A stretch of 64,000 bases of DNA from Leucobacter viscericola (GTDB taxonomy: Bacteria; Actinomycetota; Actinomycetes; Actinomycetales; Microbacteriaceae): positions 2,790,001-2,854,000 of the forward strand of contig NZ_CP049863.1 in assembly GCF_011299575.1 (NCBI RefSeq), given 5' to 3'. Shown here one piece after another: positions 40,587 through 50,108 of the stretch. A model generated the notes under the pieces. It worked only from the letters and a program-made list of their open reading frames with translations. It searched no databases and was not told where the DNA came from. Made by a program: the position numbers and the translations under genes. Each line of letters begins with the position of its first letter. Positions within the stretch are counted from its first letter, which is position 1.

Positions 40587-40806
40587 GATTGCTCCTGTGT
40601 GTCGGTGAAGCGTTACACCGTGCTCGGGAGCTGTGACGCTTGCATTCCCCTGGTGTGGCTCCCGAGCAGCGGGTTAATGTGAATAGTACGTTCATTGTTG
40701 ATGGGAGCGCGCGCTTATTTCAGTGTGCATTTGCTGAGGGTTTTTAAGGTTGCCTGAACTGCATGTGAAACGGCATGGTCGATATTTCGCGGGTGCTGTA
40801 AAAGCA

Positions 40807-40850
40807 CTCAACCGCACGACCGTCCTTGAAAAGGAGGGCGTGCGGTTGAG
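40807..40850 (-). terminator. Terminator of purU
   Basis: CTCAACCGCACG (40807-40818) pairs with CGTGCGGTTGAG (40839-40850), a 12-bp stem followed on the minus strand by TGCTTTT. It ends the purU transcript 21 bases after the stop codon. Confidence 0.8.
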
Positions 40851-40871
40851 AGTAAACGCGAGACGCTGAGG

Positions 40872-41756
40872 TTAGCGGAAGATGATCGTGCGATCCCCGT
40901 CGGCGAGAATCCTGTTCTCCGCAAACCAGTTCACGGCACGACGCAGCACGCGGGCCTCTTCGTCTTGCCCCAACTGCACGAGTTCGCGTGGGGAGTAGGA
41001 GTGATCAACGCGGGTGACGTCCTGTTCGATGATTGGGCCCTCGTCGAGGTCCGTTGTGACGAAGTGGGCCGTCGCGCCGATGAGCTTCACGCCGCGCTGG
41101 TGCGCCTGCTTGTAGGGGTTTGCGCCCTTAAAGCCCGGCAAGAACGAATGGTGAATGTTGATCGCCTTGCCCTCGAGTGCCTCACACAGCTCGGGGGAGA
41201 GGATCTGCATGTAGCGGGCGAGCACAACGAGCTCGATGTCGAGCTCTTCAACCGCCTCAATGACGCGCGCCTCGAAGGCTGCCTTGTCGGCGGCGCCGGC
41301 GATCGCGCGCTGCTCGAACGGCACCCCGTAGAACTCGGCGATGTCGCGCACCGTGTCGTGGTTTGAGAGCACAAGCGGCACCTCGATGGGCAGCTGACCG
41401 CCGCGGCGGCGGTAAAGCAAATCGTTGACGCAGTGTGTGGCGGTGGAGGCGAGGATCAGCGTGCGCACTGGGCGCCCAACCCTGTCGAGGCGCCAGGCCA
41501 TGTTGTACCGCTCCGTCACCGGAGCAAGCGTGCTGTTGAAGCGAGACTCAAATGTCTCGGGCTGCGAAACCGCCTCAACCTGCAGGCGCATGAAGAATCG
41601 ACCGGTATCGGCGCTGGCAAACTGCTGGCTCTCGGCGATATTGCCGCCCGCCGCGACGATCGCGCCGCTGATGGCGTGCACGATGCCGGGACCGTCGATG
41701 CAAGAGAGGGTCAGTACCCACTGAGTGGCGGAGCTGGTTTGAGCGCTGGTGTTCAC
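40872..41756 (-). CDS. purU: Formyltetrahydrofolate deformylase
   Basis: About 294 residues from GTG 41756; a GTG at 41780 is the longer alternative and neither has a clear binding site. The N-terminal ACT domain begins TLSCIDGPGIVHAISGAIV. The formyltransferase domain has the catalytic INIHHSFLPGFKGANPY (about 205-221; His and Asn) and TDLDEGPIIEQD (about 243-254, with the catalytic Asp). It frees formate from 10-formyl-THF for purine synthesis and one-carbon balance. It is divergent from glyA-folD, whose riboswitch is in the shared intergenic region. Confidence 0.92.
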   Translation of the reverse strand: MNTSAQTSSATQWVLTLSCIDGPGIVHAISGAIVAAGGNIAESQQFASADTGRFFMRLQVEAVSQPETFESRFNSTLAPVTERYNMAWRLDRVGRPVRTLILASTATHCVNDLLYRRRGGQLPIEVPLVLSNHDTVRDIAEFYGVPFEQRAIAGAADKAAFEARVIEAVEELDIELVVLARYMQILSPELCEALEGKAINIHHSFLPGFKGANPYKQAHQRGVKLIGATAHFVTTDLDEGPIIEQDVTRVDHSYSPRELVQLGQDEEARVLRRAVNWFAENRILADGDRTIIFR

Positions 41757-41788
41757 GAGATACAAGGGTAGCGCCCGCACCCATGGTC

Positions 41789-41817
41789 ATTCTGCGCGAG
41801 CTTGCGAGTCGCAGAAT
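41789..41817. repeat. 29-bp palindromic element upstream of the ZTP riboswitch
   Basis: ATTCTGCG...CGCAGAAT with the same GCGAGCTTGCGAG centre as the element inside panC (12942-12970). The two differ only at one paired position (C-G versus T-A). It lies in the purU-glyA divergent region. Confidence 0.75.
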
Positions 41818-41852
41818 CTTGCCGCCCAGCAACTCCTTGCTAAGATGATTCT

Positions 41853-41926
41853 CGTCGTGACTGGCGTGCAGATGGGACACCATCGGGGAACGACACTCTC
41901 AGTTTTAGGCCGCTCGCCTGGGTCGC
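41853..41926 (+). ncRNA. ZTP (pfl) riboswitch
   Basis: Conserved segments of the pfl motif are present in order: CGTCGTGACTGGCG, a short hairpin with GGGACACCATCGGGGAACGAC, and after a linker the CCGCTCGCCTGGG segment that pairs with GGCG to form the pseudoknot. The element ends 15 bases before GGAGG of glyA, so it can act on transcription or translation of glyA. Binding of ZTP/ZMP signals shortage of 10-formyl-THF; glyA and folD feed the folate pool, matching the known regulon. Confidence 0.85.
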
Positions 41927-41947
41927 AAAGTTCATGGAGGAATGTCT

Positions 41948-43231
41948 ATGTCAACCCAGTCCGCTTTTTTTAACGAGCCACTTGAGGTCGTCGATCCTGA
42001 GATTGCTGCCGTTCTGCGCGACGAGCTCAATCGCCAGCGTTCGACGCTCGAGATGATCGCGAGTGAGAACTTCGTGCCTCGCGCCGTGCTCGAGTCGCAA
42101 GGCTCCGTGCTCACCAACAAGTACGCCGAGGGCTACCCGGGGCGTCGCTACTACGGCGGCTGCGAGTTCGTTGACGTTGCAGAAGACCTCGCTCGGGATC
42201 GGGCCAAGAGCCTCTTCGGCGCGAAGTACGCCAACGTGCAGCCTCACTCGGGTGCCTCGGCTAACGCCGCGGTGCTTTCGGCGATCGCCGAACCAGGCGA
42301 TACCATCCTCGGTCTTGAACTCTCGCACGGTGGCCACCTCACCCACGGCATGAAGCTGAACTTCTCGGGCAAGCTCTACAACGTTGTCTCGTACGGCGTT
42401 GACCCCGAAACATTCCTTGTCGACATGGATGTTGTGCGCCAGAAGGCCCTCGAGACGAAGCCCAAGGTCATCATCGCGGGCTGGTCGGCGTACCCCCGCA
42501 CGCTCGACTTCGCTGCGTTCCGCGCGATCGCTGACGAGGTTGGTGCGACCCTCTGGGTTGATATGGCCCACTTCGCAGGCCTCGTTGCAGCGGGCATCCA
42601 CCCGAGCCCCGTGCCGCACGCACACGTCACCTCGTCGACCGTACACAAGACCATTGGTGGCCCCCGCTCGGGCTTCATCCTCACCAACGATCTCGAGATT
42701 TACAAGAAGCTCAACTCGAACGTGTTCCCCGGTCAGCAGGGTGGGCCGCTGATGCACGTGATCGCCGCGAAGGCGACTGCGTTCAAGCTTGCGGCGACCG
42801 ACGAGTTCAAGGAGCGTCAGCTGCGCACCGTGTCGGGCGCAAAGCTTCTCGCTGACGCACTAACCACCGAGGCCTCGCGCGCAGCGGGTGTTGACGTGCT
42901 CACCGGTGGCACCGACGTGCACCTCGTGCTCGCCGACCTGCGCAACTCACCCCTCGACGGGCAGCAGGCGGAAGACGCGCTGCACGCTGTGGGCATCACC
43001 GTGAACCGCAACGCTGTACCGTTCGATCCCCGCCCGCCGATGGTCACCAGCGGCCTGCGGATCGGTACCCCCGCTCTCGCAACCCGTGGCTTTGGCGATG
43101 CCGAGTTCACCGAGGTCGCCGACATCGTCGCGCAGACGCTGCAGCAGTCGGGCGACGTTGACGCCCTGTCGGCGCGCGTAAAGGCGCTCGCCGACGCGTT
43201 CCCGCTCTACCCCGGTCTCGAGGAGTGGTAA
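41948..43231 (+). CDS. glyA: Serine hydroxymethyltransferase
   Basis: 427 residues from ATG 41948, chosen because GGAGG (41936-41940) is seven bases ahead; ATG 41942 is too close to it. It interconverts serine and glycine with THF. Key sites: [16 protein letters not shown] and [15 protein letters not shown] (about 38-75), [12 protein letters not shown] (about 95), PLP-Asp in [15 protein letters not shown] (about 197-211), Schiff-base lysine in [16 protein letters not shown] (about 223-238). Control by the ZTP riboswitch is likely. folD follows in the same operon. Confidence 0.96.
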   Translation: MSTQSAFFNEPLEVVDPEIAAVLRDELNRQRSTLEMIASENFVPRAVLESQGSVLTNKYAEGYPGRRYYGGCEFVDVAEDLARDRAKSLFGAKYANVQPHSGASANAAVLSAIAEPGDTILGLELSHGGHLTHGMKLNFSGKLYNVVSYGVDPETFLVDMDVVRQKALETKPKVIIAGWSAYPRTLDFAAFRAIADEVGATLWVDMAHFAGLVAAGIHPSPVPHAHVTSSTVHKTIGGPRSGFILTNDLEIYKKLNSNVFPGQQGGPLMHVIAAKATAFKLAATDEFKERQLRTVSGAKLLADALTTEASRAAGVDVLTGGTDVHLVLADLRNSPLDGQQAEDALHAVGITVNRNAVPFDPRPPMVTSGLRIGTPALATRGFGDAEFTEVADIVAQTLQQSGDVDALSARVKALADAFPLYPGLEEW

Positions 43232-43236
43232 GCCGC

Positions 43237-44139
43237 GTGACAAGCGAAAACGCTCGTCAGTCAGCGCAGATCCTCAACGGAACCGCTGCGGCGGCCGCGA
43301 TCAAGCAGGAACTCACTGAACGAGTCACCGCGCTCAAGGCCCGCGGGGTCACCCCGGGCCTTGCAACGGTGCTCGTCGGTGAGGATCCTGGCTCGCAGTG
43401 GTACGTCGCGGGCAAGCACCGCGACTGCGCCGAGGTGGGCATCACCTCGATCAAGCGTGAGCTGCCCGAGTCGGTGACGCAGGAAGAGCTTGAAGCGGTA
43501 CTCGCGGAGTTGAACGCCGACGAGAGCTGCACCGGCTACATCGTGCAGCTGCCGCTGCCGAAGCACATCGACACCGATCGCATTCTCGAGTGCATCGACC
43601 CCGCGAAAGACGCCGACGGCCTGCACCCGACCAACCTCGGTCGGCTCGTGTTGAACGCGAACACCGAGATCAACTCGCCGCTGCCGTGCACACCGCGCGG
43701 TGTCATCGAGCTGGTTGAGCGCAACGGCCTCTCCTGGGCAGGCAAACACGTGGTTGTTGTCGGCCGCGGTGTGACGGTCGGGCGCCCCATCGGCCCGCTG
43801 CTCACCAGGCGCGAGTACAACGCAACCGTGACGCTGACGCACACGGGCACAAAGGATCTGGGCGCCGAGCTGCGCCGGGCCGATGTGATCGTGGCAGCGG
43901 CCGGTGTCGAAGGGATTGTGCGGGCCGAAGACGTGAAGCCGGGTGCGATCGTGCTTGACGTGGGTGTGTCGCGCAAGGTTGATCCCGAGACCGGCAAGAG
44001 CCGCGTTGTGGGCGACGTCTCGCCCGAGGTCGCAAATGTTGCGGGTTGGATCTCGCCAAACCCGGGTGGGGTTGGTCCCATGACCCGGGCCCTGCTGCTG
44101 AAGAACGTTGTAGAGATGGCGGAGCGCGCTTCGGCGTAG
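43237..44139 (+). CDS. folD: Bifunctional methylene-THF dehydrogenase/cyclohydrolase
   Basis: About 300 residues from GTG 43237, five bases after the glyA stop. The cyclohydrolase/dehydrogenase motifs are [15 protein letters not shown] (catalytic Lys, about 50-64), [12 protein letters not shown] (about 92-103), [12 protein letters not shown] and the NADP-binding [14 protein letters not shown] (about 172-185), ending [13 protein letters not shown]. It converts methylene-THF to formyl-THF via methenyl-THF. Together with glyA and purU it forms a compact one-carbon locus. Confidence 0.95.
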   Translation: MTSENARQSAQILNGTAAAAAIKQELTERVTALKARGVTPGLATVLVGEDPGSQWYVAGKHRDCAEVGITSIKRELPESVTQEELEAVLAELNADESCTGYIVQLPLPKHIDTDRILECIDPAKDADGLHPTNLGRLVLNANTEINSPLPCTPRGVIELVERNGLSWAGKHVVVVGRGVTVGRPIGPLLTRREYNATVTLTHTGTKDLGAELRRADVIVAAAGVEGIVRAEDVKPGAIVLDVGVSRKVDPETGKSRVVGDVSPEVANVAGWISPNPGGVGPMTRALLLKNVVEMAERASA

Positions 44140-44225
44140 GTTGCCGTCACCTTACCCCGGGGGCTGCTCCTTGCCAGGTGGCAGGAGCGCCTCCGGTTTC
44201 GTCCCAGCGGGGGCGTGCATAATGA

Positions 44226-44972
44226 GTGGGGGCCATTGCTTCGCGCTCAAAACCACCGACACGAAAGTCGAGCCGCTCTGTGACACTGCCGATTTCCGCA
44301 GCGAGCGTGCTCGCGACCGTTCCAGCACTTCTCGGGATCGACTGGCTTGATCCTGAAACGCTTCTCAAGACCGGTGGGTGGATCGCACTGATCCTCGCGT
44401 GCGCCTTTGTGTTCTTGGAAACCGGCGTGCTGGTGCTCGCGTTCCTGCCCGGTGATTCGCTGCTGTTTACCGTCGGACTGTTCACAGCCACCGGCGTCAT
44501 CGATGTGCCGATCTGGATCACCTGCATCCTGCTATTTGCCTTCGCGTTTGCTGGCGACCAAATGGGCTTCATGATCGGCCGAAAACTTGGCCCCGCGATC
44601 TTCAAGAAAGAGAAGAGTCGTCTCTTTAACCCCGAGAATGTTGCGCGTACGCACGCGTTCTTCGAAAAGCACGGCCCGAAGGCGATTATCATCGCGCGCT
44701 TCCTCCCCGTGTTCCGCGCTTTTGTGCCTGCCGCCGCGGGTGTCGGTCAGATGCGCTATCGCCACTTCGTAACGTACAACGCAATCGGAGCGCTGCTCTG
44801 GGGTGTTGGTGTGACCCTGATCGGCTTCTTCCTCGGCCAGATCCCGTTTGTGCGTGAGTACAGTGAGGTATTCATCATTGTGCTCGTGCTGATCCCGGGT
44901 ATCCCGATTCTGATCGAGGCGATTCGTGCGTTTATGTCGTGGCGGGCGAAGCGCCGGGCTGGCGTCGAGTAA
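44226..44972 (+). CDS. DedA family membrane protein
   Basis: Up to 248 residues. The DedA/SNARE-associated fold has AFLPGDSLLFTVG (about 78-90), FAGDQMGFMIGRKLG (about 113-127), and the hallmark IIIARFLPVFRAFVPAAAGVG (described by position: about 157-177), with the conserved Arg and Pro residues. Five or more TM helices. DedA proteins recycle undecaprenyl phosphate or other lipids and support envelope integrity. GTG 44280 is an alternative, shorter start. It is monocistronic, 86 bases after folD; a small hairpin (44167-44190) lies in between. Confidence 0.85.
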   Translation: MGAIASRSKPPTRKSSRSVTLPISAASVLATVPALLGIDWLDPETLLKTGGWIALILACAFVFLETGVLVLAFLPGDSLLFTVGLFTATGVIDVPIWITCILLFAFAFAGDQMGFMIGRKLGPAIFKKEKSRLFNPENVARTHAFFEKHGPKAIIIARFLPVFRAFVPAAAGVGQMRYRHFVTYNAIGALLWGVGVTLIGFFLGQIPFVREYSEVFIIVLVLIPGIPILIEAIRAFMSWRAKRRAGVE

Positions 44973-45126
44973 CGCAATATCTGTGCCCCGCTAGCGGGCT
45001 CCTCGTGCGGCGTGAGGTCGAAACGCTCCCCGCACGTGAGTATTTTCTCGTTGACGACGAACGTTCTTCCTGTCGTAATTCTTGACCCCTCAGGTATGAC
45101 TTGCTGAGAAGCGGAAACACGCGCCG

Positions 45127-45184
45127 TACTCAGAGTGCTTGTCGGGTCACTCATTTTGATCCGCTTTAACCCGGTTACTACTCA
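45127..45184 (+). promoter_or_regulatory. Spaced TACTCA array upstream of the repeat protein gene
   Basis: TACTCAG at 45127, CACTCA at 45148 and TACTCA at 45179: start-to-start distances 21 and 31 bp. The same order and distances occur at 56427-56484 and 61210-61267, ahead of two other members of the surface family. The array is 170 bases upstream of the coding start. Distances equal two and three turns, so a regulator could bind one face of the helix. Confidence 0.7.
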
Positions 45185-45313
45185 AATTCTGGACAGTTGT
45201 GTGCTGGTAGGCATCCCGGGTGTGCTGACATATAGCAAGGTACACCTGTGTGATCGTCCCTGCATTGATGGGAACCCCACTCATCAATGATTCCGATTTC
45301 ACAATTCCACCGG

Positions 45314-45332
45314 AAATCTAATTATTAGATTT
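45314..45332. promoter_or_regulatory. Perfect AT-rich palindrome before the repeat protein
   Basis: AAATCTAATTATTAGATTT, two 9-bp arms around one T, in a very AT-rich patch of a GC-rich genome. It lies 22 bases ahead of the start codon and immediately upstream of the ribosome binding site. It could be an operator or an mRNA stem that affects translation. The rest of the 381-base gap from 44973 shows nothing except the TACTCA array at 45127. Confidence 0.5.
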
Positions 45333-45353
45333 TGCATAATTTGAGGAACCATA

Positions 45354-48300
45354 TTGGAATTTAAATCATTACGAAGAAAGCTGACGTTCGCCCTGGCACT
45401 CACTGTTGTGCTCTCAGGAGGCGGAGTAGCCCAGGCAGCAGTTCCAGCAAATGCGACCGAGAGCCCGACCCAAGAAGCGAATGATTCCGCGACGAGTGCT
45501 CCAGCGGGTGCTGACGAAGCGCAAGCCCCTGTTCCAGGGCCTTCCGGCGCGAGCAGCCGAGTTATGGGCGAAAAGGGTTGGCTTCCCGACGTGTTCACGA
45601 TGAGAAACGATCACAACCCAAACCTGCCATTGGCAGTGGGTGATACGTTCAACTACTACATCAGAATCGGTGTGAACTACATGACCCCGGCTGGTCCGAT
45701 GACTATCGTCGACAGCGTCCCGAGCGGTCTTAAAGTCATGCCACCGCCGTACTTTGCTCCGGAAATGTGGTGGAGCCAGGGCTGGATTCCTGAAACGGCC
45801 ACGGTCTCTTCGCTGAACAACTACCTGGTTACGATTAACATCCCTGGGTTCCCTGTGATGGATAACAAAGGCGGAGACCACAACTGGGTCGAAGTGAAGG
45901 TTCCGGTGAAAGTTGTTGCGCTGACCGGCACCGACGTTCCGCTCAACATTGCGTATGTCGAACAAAACGACCCCCGTACCCCACAGCTGTGTGAGCTGTT
46001 TGCCCGAAATCCAAACAAGGCGATATTCGACGACACGCAAGCTCCAAATAAGTGTGCGGTTGACGGGACCGTGCCGCCAAAGAATGGTGGCGTGCAGGCG
46101 GGCAAGAATGCTTCCGCTTCAGCTTCCGCTTCAGCGACGGCTGATGGTAACCAGCAGGCTGGTGCGGTTGGTGCTGCGGTCGGTGCTGCCGAATCTGAAG
46201 GCAAGAGCACAGCGTCCGCTGCGGCAAATCACGATGCTTCTGCTGCTGCCGCTTCTGCTGGTAACGCGGATGCGTCGAAGGATGCGTCGGCTACGGCTGG
46301 TTCTGCGGCTCAGGGTTCTGCGGTAGGTTCGCAGGACTCGGAAGGCGACAGTGTTGCTGGCGCCGCGGGCTCAACGACCGGCAACCAAGATGCTTCCGGT
46401 GCATCTGTTTCGGCTGCTGATACGGATGCGTCCGGAAACGCCAGTGGCAAGAACGGTACGACCCAGGGTGGCAAGAACGCGTCGGCGTCGGCTTCTGCTT
46501 CGGCGAAGGCTGATGGTAACCAGCAGGCTGGTGCGGTTGGTGCTGCGGTCGGTGCTGCCGATTCTGAAGGCAAGAGCACAGCGTCCGCTGCGGCAAATCA
46601 CGATGCTTCTGCTGCTGCCGCTTCTGCTGGCAATGCGGATGCCTCGAAGGATGCGTCGGCTACGGCTGGTTCTGCGGCTCAGGGTTCTGCGGTAGGTTCG
46701 CAGGATTCGAACGGCGACAGCATTGCTGGTGCTGCGGGTTCAACGACGGCGAATTCGGATGCGTCTGGTGCGTCGAAGTCGGCTGCTGACACGGATGCGT
46801 CGTCGAATGCGGCGGGGAACGCGTCTGGCGCGAACACGGGTGTGCAGGGTAACAAGAACGGTACGACCCAGGGTGGCAAGAACGCCTCGGCGTCGGCTTC
46901 TGCTTCGGCGAAGGCTGATGGTAACCAGCAGGCTGGTGCCGTTGGTGCTGCGGTCGGTGCTGCCGATTCTGAAGGCAAGAGCACAGCGTCCGCTGCGGCA
47001 AATCACGATGCTTCTGCTGCTGCCGCTTCTGCTGGCAACGCGGATGCCTCGAAGGACGCATCAGCTACGGCTGGTTCTGCGGCTCAGGGTTCTGCGGTAG
47101 GTTCGCAGGATTCGAACGGCGACAGCATTGCTGGTGCTGCAGGTTCAACGACGGGTAGCAAGGATGCGTCAGGTGCGTCTGTTTCGGCTGCTGATACGGA
47201 TGCGTCTGGTAACGCCAGCGGCAAGAACGGTACGACCCAGGGTGGCAAGAACGCGTCGGCGTCGGCTTCTGCTTCAGCGAAGGCTGATGGTAACCAGCAG
47301 GCTGGTGCCGTTGGTGCTGCGGTCGGTGCTGCCGATTCTGAAGGCAAGAGCACAGCGTCCGCTGCGGCAAATCACGATGCCTCTGCTGCTGCCGCTTCTG
47401 CTGGCAATGCGGATGCCTCGAAGGACGCATCGGCCACGGCCGGTTCTGCGGCTCAGGGTTCTGCGGTAGGTTCGCAGGATTCGAACGGCGACAGCATTGC
47501 TGGTGCTGCGGGTTCAACGACCGGTAGCAAGGATGCGTCAGGCGCTTCTAAGTCGGCTGCTGACACCGATGCATCGTCGAACGCATCGGGGAGCGCATCT
47601 GGTACAAATGCGTCGTCGAATACATCGGGGAACGGGTCTGGTACGAACAACGAAACCGGTAAGAATGGCACGACCCAGGGCGGCAAGAACGCTTCCGCTT
47701 CCGCTTCTGCCTCCGCGACGGCTGATGGAAATCAACAGGCCGGTGCGGTCGGTGCTGCGGTCGGAGCTGCCGATTCTGAAGGCAACAGCACAGCGTCCGC
47801 TGCGGCGAACCACGATGCTTCTGCTGCTGCCGCTTCTGCTGGTAACGCGGATGCGTCGAAGGATGCGTCGGCTACGGCTGGTTCTGCGGCTCAGGGTTCT
47901 GCGGTAGGTTCGCAGGACTCGGAAGGCGACAGTGTTGCTGGCGCCGCGGGCTCGACAACGGGTAACAAGGATGCGACTGGCGCGTCCATGTCAGCCGCTT
48001 CCTCGAACGCGTCTGGTAACGCCAGCGGTAAGAACGGTACGACCCAGGGTGGCAAGAACGCGTCAGCGTCTGCTTCCGCTTCGGCACAGGCTGACAACAA
48101 CAGCCAGGCCGCGGCTCAGGGAGCAGCGGTTGGTGCTGCCGATTCCGACGACAAGGGCGCAGCTTCCGCTGCCGCGAACCACGACGCGTCTGCTGCTGCC
48201 GCTTCTGCTGGCAACAATGATGCGTCGAAGGATGCGTCGGCCACGGCTGGTTCTGCCGCTCAGGGTTCTGCGGTAGGTTCGCAGGACTCGGAAGGCGACA

Positions 48301-50084
48301 GTGTCGCTGGTGCTGCCGGTTCAACGACGGCAACAGGTGATGCGTCGGGTGCGTCGAAGTCGGCTGCCGACACGAACGCATCGACGAACGCGTCTGGTAC
48401 GAACAACGCAACCGGTAAGAACGGCACGACCCAGGGTGGCAAGAACGCGTCAGCGTCTGCTTCCGCTTCAGCGAAGGCTGACGGAAACCAGCAGGCTGGT
48501 GCGGTTGGTGCTGCGATTGGTGCTGCCAATTCTGATGGCACGACCACAGCGTCTGCTGCGGCAAATCACGATGCTTCTGCTGCTGCCGCTTCTGCTGGTA
48601 ACACGGATGCGTCGAAGGATGCTTCGGCCACCGCTGGTTCTGCCGCGCAGGGTGCTGCGGAAGGTTCGCAGAACTCGAATGGCAACAGCATCGCTGGTGC
48701 TGGCGGCTCAACCACCGGCAACAAGGACGCGACAGGCGCATCAATGTCGGCCGCTTCCTCGAACGCCTCCGGAAACGCCAGCGGTAAGAATGGCACGACC
48801 CAGGGTGGCAAGAACGCGTCGGCGTCGGCTTCTGCTTCGGCGAAGGCTGATGGTAACCAGCAGGCTGGTGCGGTTGGTGCTGCGATCGGTGCTGCGGATT
48901 CTGATAGCAGGGGCGCAGCCTCAGCTGCCGCGAACCACGATGCAAGCGCTGCTGCCGCTTCTGCTGGCAACAATGATGCGTCGAAAGACGCATCGGCCAC
49001 GGCTGGTTCTGCTGCAAAGGGTTCTGCGGTAGGTTCGCAGGACTCGAACGGCAACAGCATTGCTGGCGCCGGCGGTTCAACAGCTGGCAACAAGGATGCG
49101 TCAGGCGCATCTAAGTCGGCTGCCGACACGGACGCGTCGTCGAATGCGGCGGGCAATGCGTCCGGTACAAATAATGGAAATGCTAATGCTGGTGAGACGG
49201 GTGGAGATCCGGTTGCCCCGAAGATCAGCACTGCGTCACTGCCGGTGGCCACGGTGGGCGTGAAGTACAGCGCCCAGGTGAAGTCTTCGGGCACGCCTGC
49301 GCCGTCGTTCACTGTCTCGTCAGGCAAGCTTCCCAAGGGCCTGTCCCTGGACGCGAAGACTGGTGTGATCTCGGGGACTGCCTCCGAGTCGGGAACGTTT
49401 AAGTTCACGGTGACCGCGAAGAACTCAGCAGGGATTGTGTCACAGTCTGTGTCCATGACGGTGAAGCCTTCTACGCATACTGTTTGTGACGTGCCTCGCA
49501 AGACGCCCGTGTTTGCAGATACTCCGTTGAGCCACAAGTTCTATAAGGAGATCGACTGGATGGAGTGCATGAAGTACTCCACCGGTTGGAAGCAGGCTGC
49601 GGGCAAGCCGCTGTACAAGCCGGCCGACAACCTGGAGCGTCAGGCGATGGCAGCGTTCATCTTCCGAATGGAAGCTCCGAAGAACTACCAGGCACCGAAG
49701 GTGTCACCGTTCGCGGATGTCAACCCAGGCGACTCCTTCTACAAAGAGATGGCGTGGATGTACGAAGCGAAACTCTCTACCGGGTACAAGGAAGCCGGCG
49801 GAAAGCCGACGTTCCGACCACACGCATCACTGACGCGTGAGGCGATGGCAGCGTTCATCTACCGCCTCGAGGCTCCGAAGAACTACACGGCACCGAAGGT
49901 GTCGCCGATGGCAGATATGAAGCCGGGGATGTCGTTCTATAAGGAGATCTCGTGGATGTACGACGTGAAGCTCTCCACCGGCAACAAGACAGCTGCAGGG
50001 AAGGAGTACTGGCCGAAGGATGACCTGTCGCGTCAGGCGATGGCAGCGTTCATCTACCGACTGGTGCTCGACTACCGCAAGTAG
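45354..50084 (+). CDS. Giant Ala/Ser/Gly repeat surface protein with SLH-like C-terminus
   Basis: 1576 residues, TTG start with GAGGA seven bases ahead. Signal peptide about 8-28. Residues about 75-230 are a DUF11-like domain (AVGDTFNYYIRIGVNYMTP). About 250-1276 is eight near-identical repeats of 123-146 residues (368-438 bp, mostly 369) with GGKNASASASASAKADGNQQ, AAANHDASAAAASAGN and AGSAAQGSAVGSQDS blocks. An Ig-like domain (about 1285-1375) and three SLH-like repeats (about 1380-1576) follow; the C-terminal module is shared with the genes at 5634, 53078 and 56700. The repeats are low in charge and lack bulky residues, fitting a flexible stalk. A hairpin follows the stop. Wall or S-layer attachment is inferred. 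Confidence 0.85.
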   Translation: MEFKSLRRKLTFALALTVVLSGGGVAQAAVPANATESPTQEANDSATSAPAGADEAQAPVPGPSGASSRVMGEKGWLPDVFTMRNDHNPNLPLAVGDTFNYYIRIGVNYMTPAGPMTIVDSVPSGLKVMPPPYFAPEMWWSQGWIPETATVSSLNNYLVTINIPGFPVMDNKGGDHNWVEVKVPVKVVALTGTDVPLNIAYVEQNDPRTPQLCELFARNPNKAIFDDTQAPNKCAVDGTVPPKNGGVQAGKNASASASASATADGNQQAGAVGAAVGAAESEGKSTASAAANHDASAAAASAGNADASKDASATAGSAAQGSAVGSQDSEGDSVAGAAGSTTGNQDASGASVSAADTDASGNASGKNGTTQGGKNASASASASAKADGNQQAGAVGAAVGAADSEGKSTASAAANHDASAAAASAGNADASKDASATAGSAAQGSAVGSQDSNGDSIAGAAGSTTANSDASGASKSAADTDASSNAAGNASGANTGVQGNKNGTTQGGKNASASASASAKADGNQQAGAVGAAVGAADSEGKSTASAAANHDASAAAASAGNADASKDASATAGSAAQGSAVGSQDSNGDSIAGAAGSTTGSKDASGASVSAADTDASGNASGKNGTTQGGKNASASASASAKADGNQQAGAVGAAVGAADSEGKSTASAAANHDASAAAASAGNADASKDASATAGSAAQGSAVGSQDSNGDSIAGAAGSTTGSKDASGASKSAADTDASSNASGSASGTNASSNTSGNGSGTNNETGKNGTTQGGKNASASASASATADGNQQAGAVGAAVGAADSEGNSTASAAANHDASAAAASAGNADASKDASATAGSAAQGSAVGSQDSEGDSVAGAAGSTTGNKDATGASMSAASSNASGNASGKNGTTQGGKNASASASASAQADNNSQAAAQGAAVGAADSDDKGAASAAANHDASAAAASAGNNDASKDASATAGSAAQGSAVGSQDSEGDSVAGAAGSTTATGDASGASKSAADTNASTNASGTNNATGKNGTTQGGKNASASASASAKADGNQQAGAVGAAIGAANSDGTTTASAAANHDASAAAASAGNTDASKDASATAGSAAQGAAEGSQNSNGNSIAGAGGSTTGNKDATGASMSAASSNASGNASGKNGTTQGGKNASASASASAKADGNQQAGAVGAAIGAADSDSRGAASAAANHDASAAAASAGNNDASKDASATAGSAAKGSAVGSQDSNGNSIAGAGGSTAGNKDASGASKSAADTDASSNAAGNASGTNNGNANAGETGGDPVAPKISTASLPVATVGVKYSAQVKSSGTPAPSFTVSSGKLPKGLSLDAKTGVISGTASESGTFKFTVTAKNSAGIVSQSVSMTVKPSTHTVCDVPRKTPVFADTPLSHKFYKEIDWMECMKYSTGWKQAAGKPLYKPADNLERQAMAAFIFRMEAPKNYQAPKVSPFADVNPGDSFYKEMAWMYEAKLSTGYKEAGGKPTFRPHASLTREAMAAFIYRLEAPKNYTAPKVSPMADMKPGMSFYKEISWMYDVKLSTGNKTAAGKEYWPKDDLSRQAMAAFIYRLVLDYRK
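46102..49185 (+). repeat. Eight coding repeats of about 369 bp
   Basis: Units start near 46102, 46470, 46875, 47244, 47682, 48051, 48438 and 48807 (each at the GGCAAG of the KNASAS motif). DNA identity between neighbours is very high, often higher than needed for the protein, so recombination between units can change repeat number. Several units differ only in a short GNASG or GTNNATG linker. Confidence 0.85.
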
Positions 50085-50108
50085 CTGACACCCCTCCCGT
50101 GGGTTGTA

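Noticed and set aside
46210..49540. Long open frames on both other strands through the Ala/Ser/Gly repeats (for example minus 47872-49110 and 48566-49537)
   Set aside because: High-GC repeats with few stop codons in any frame. The products are Arg/Pro/Gln- or Ala/Pro-rich periodic shadows of the real gene.
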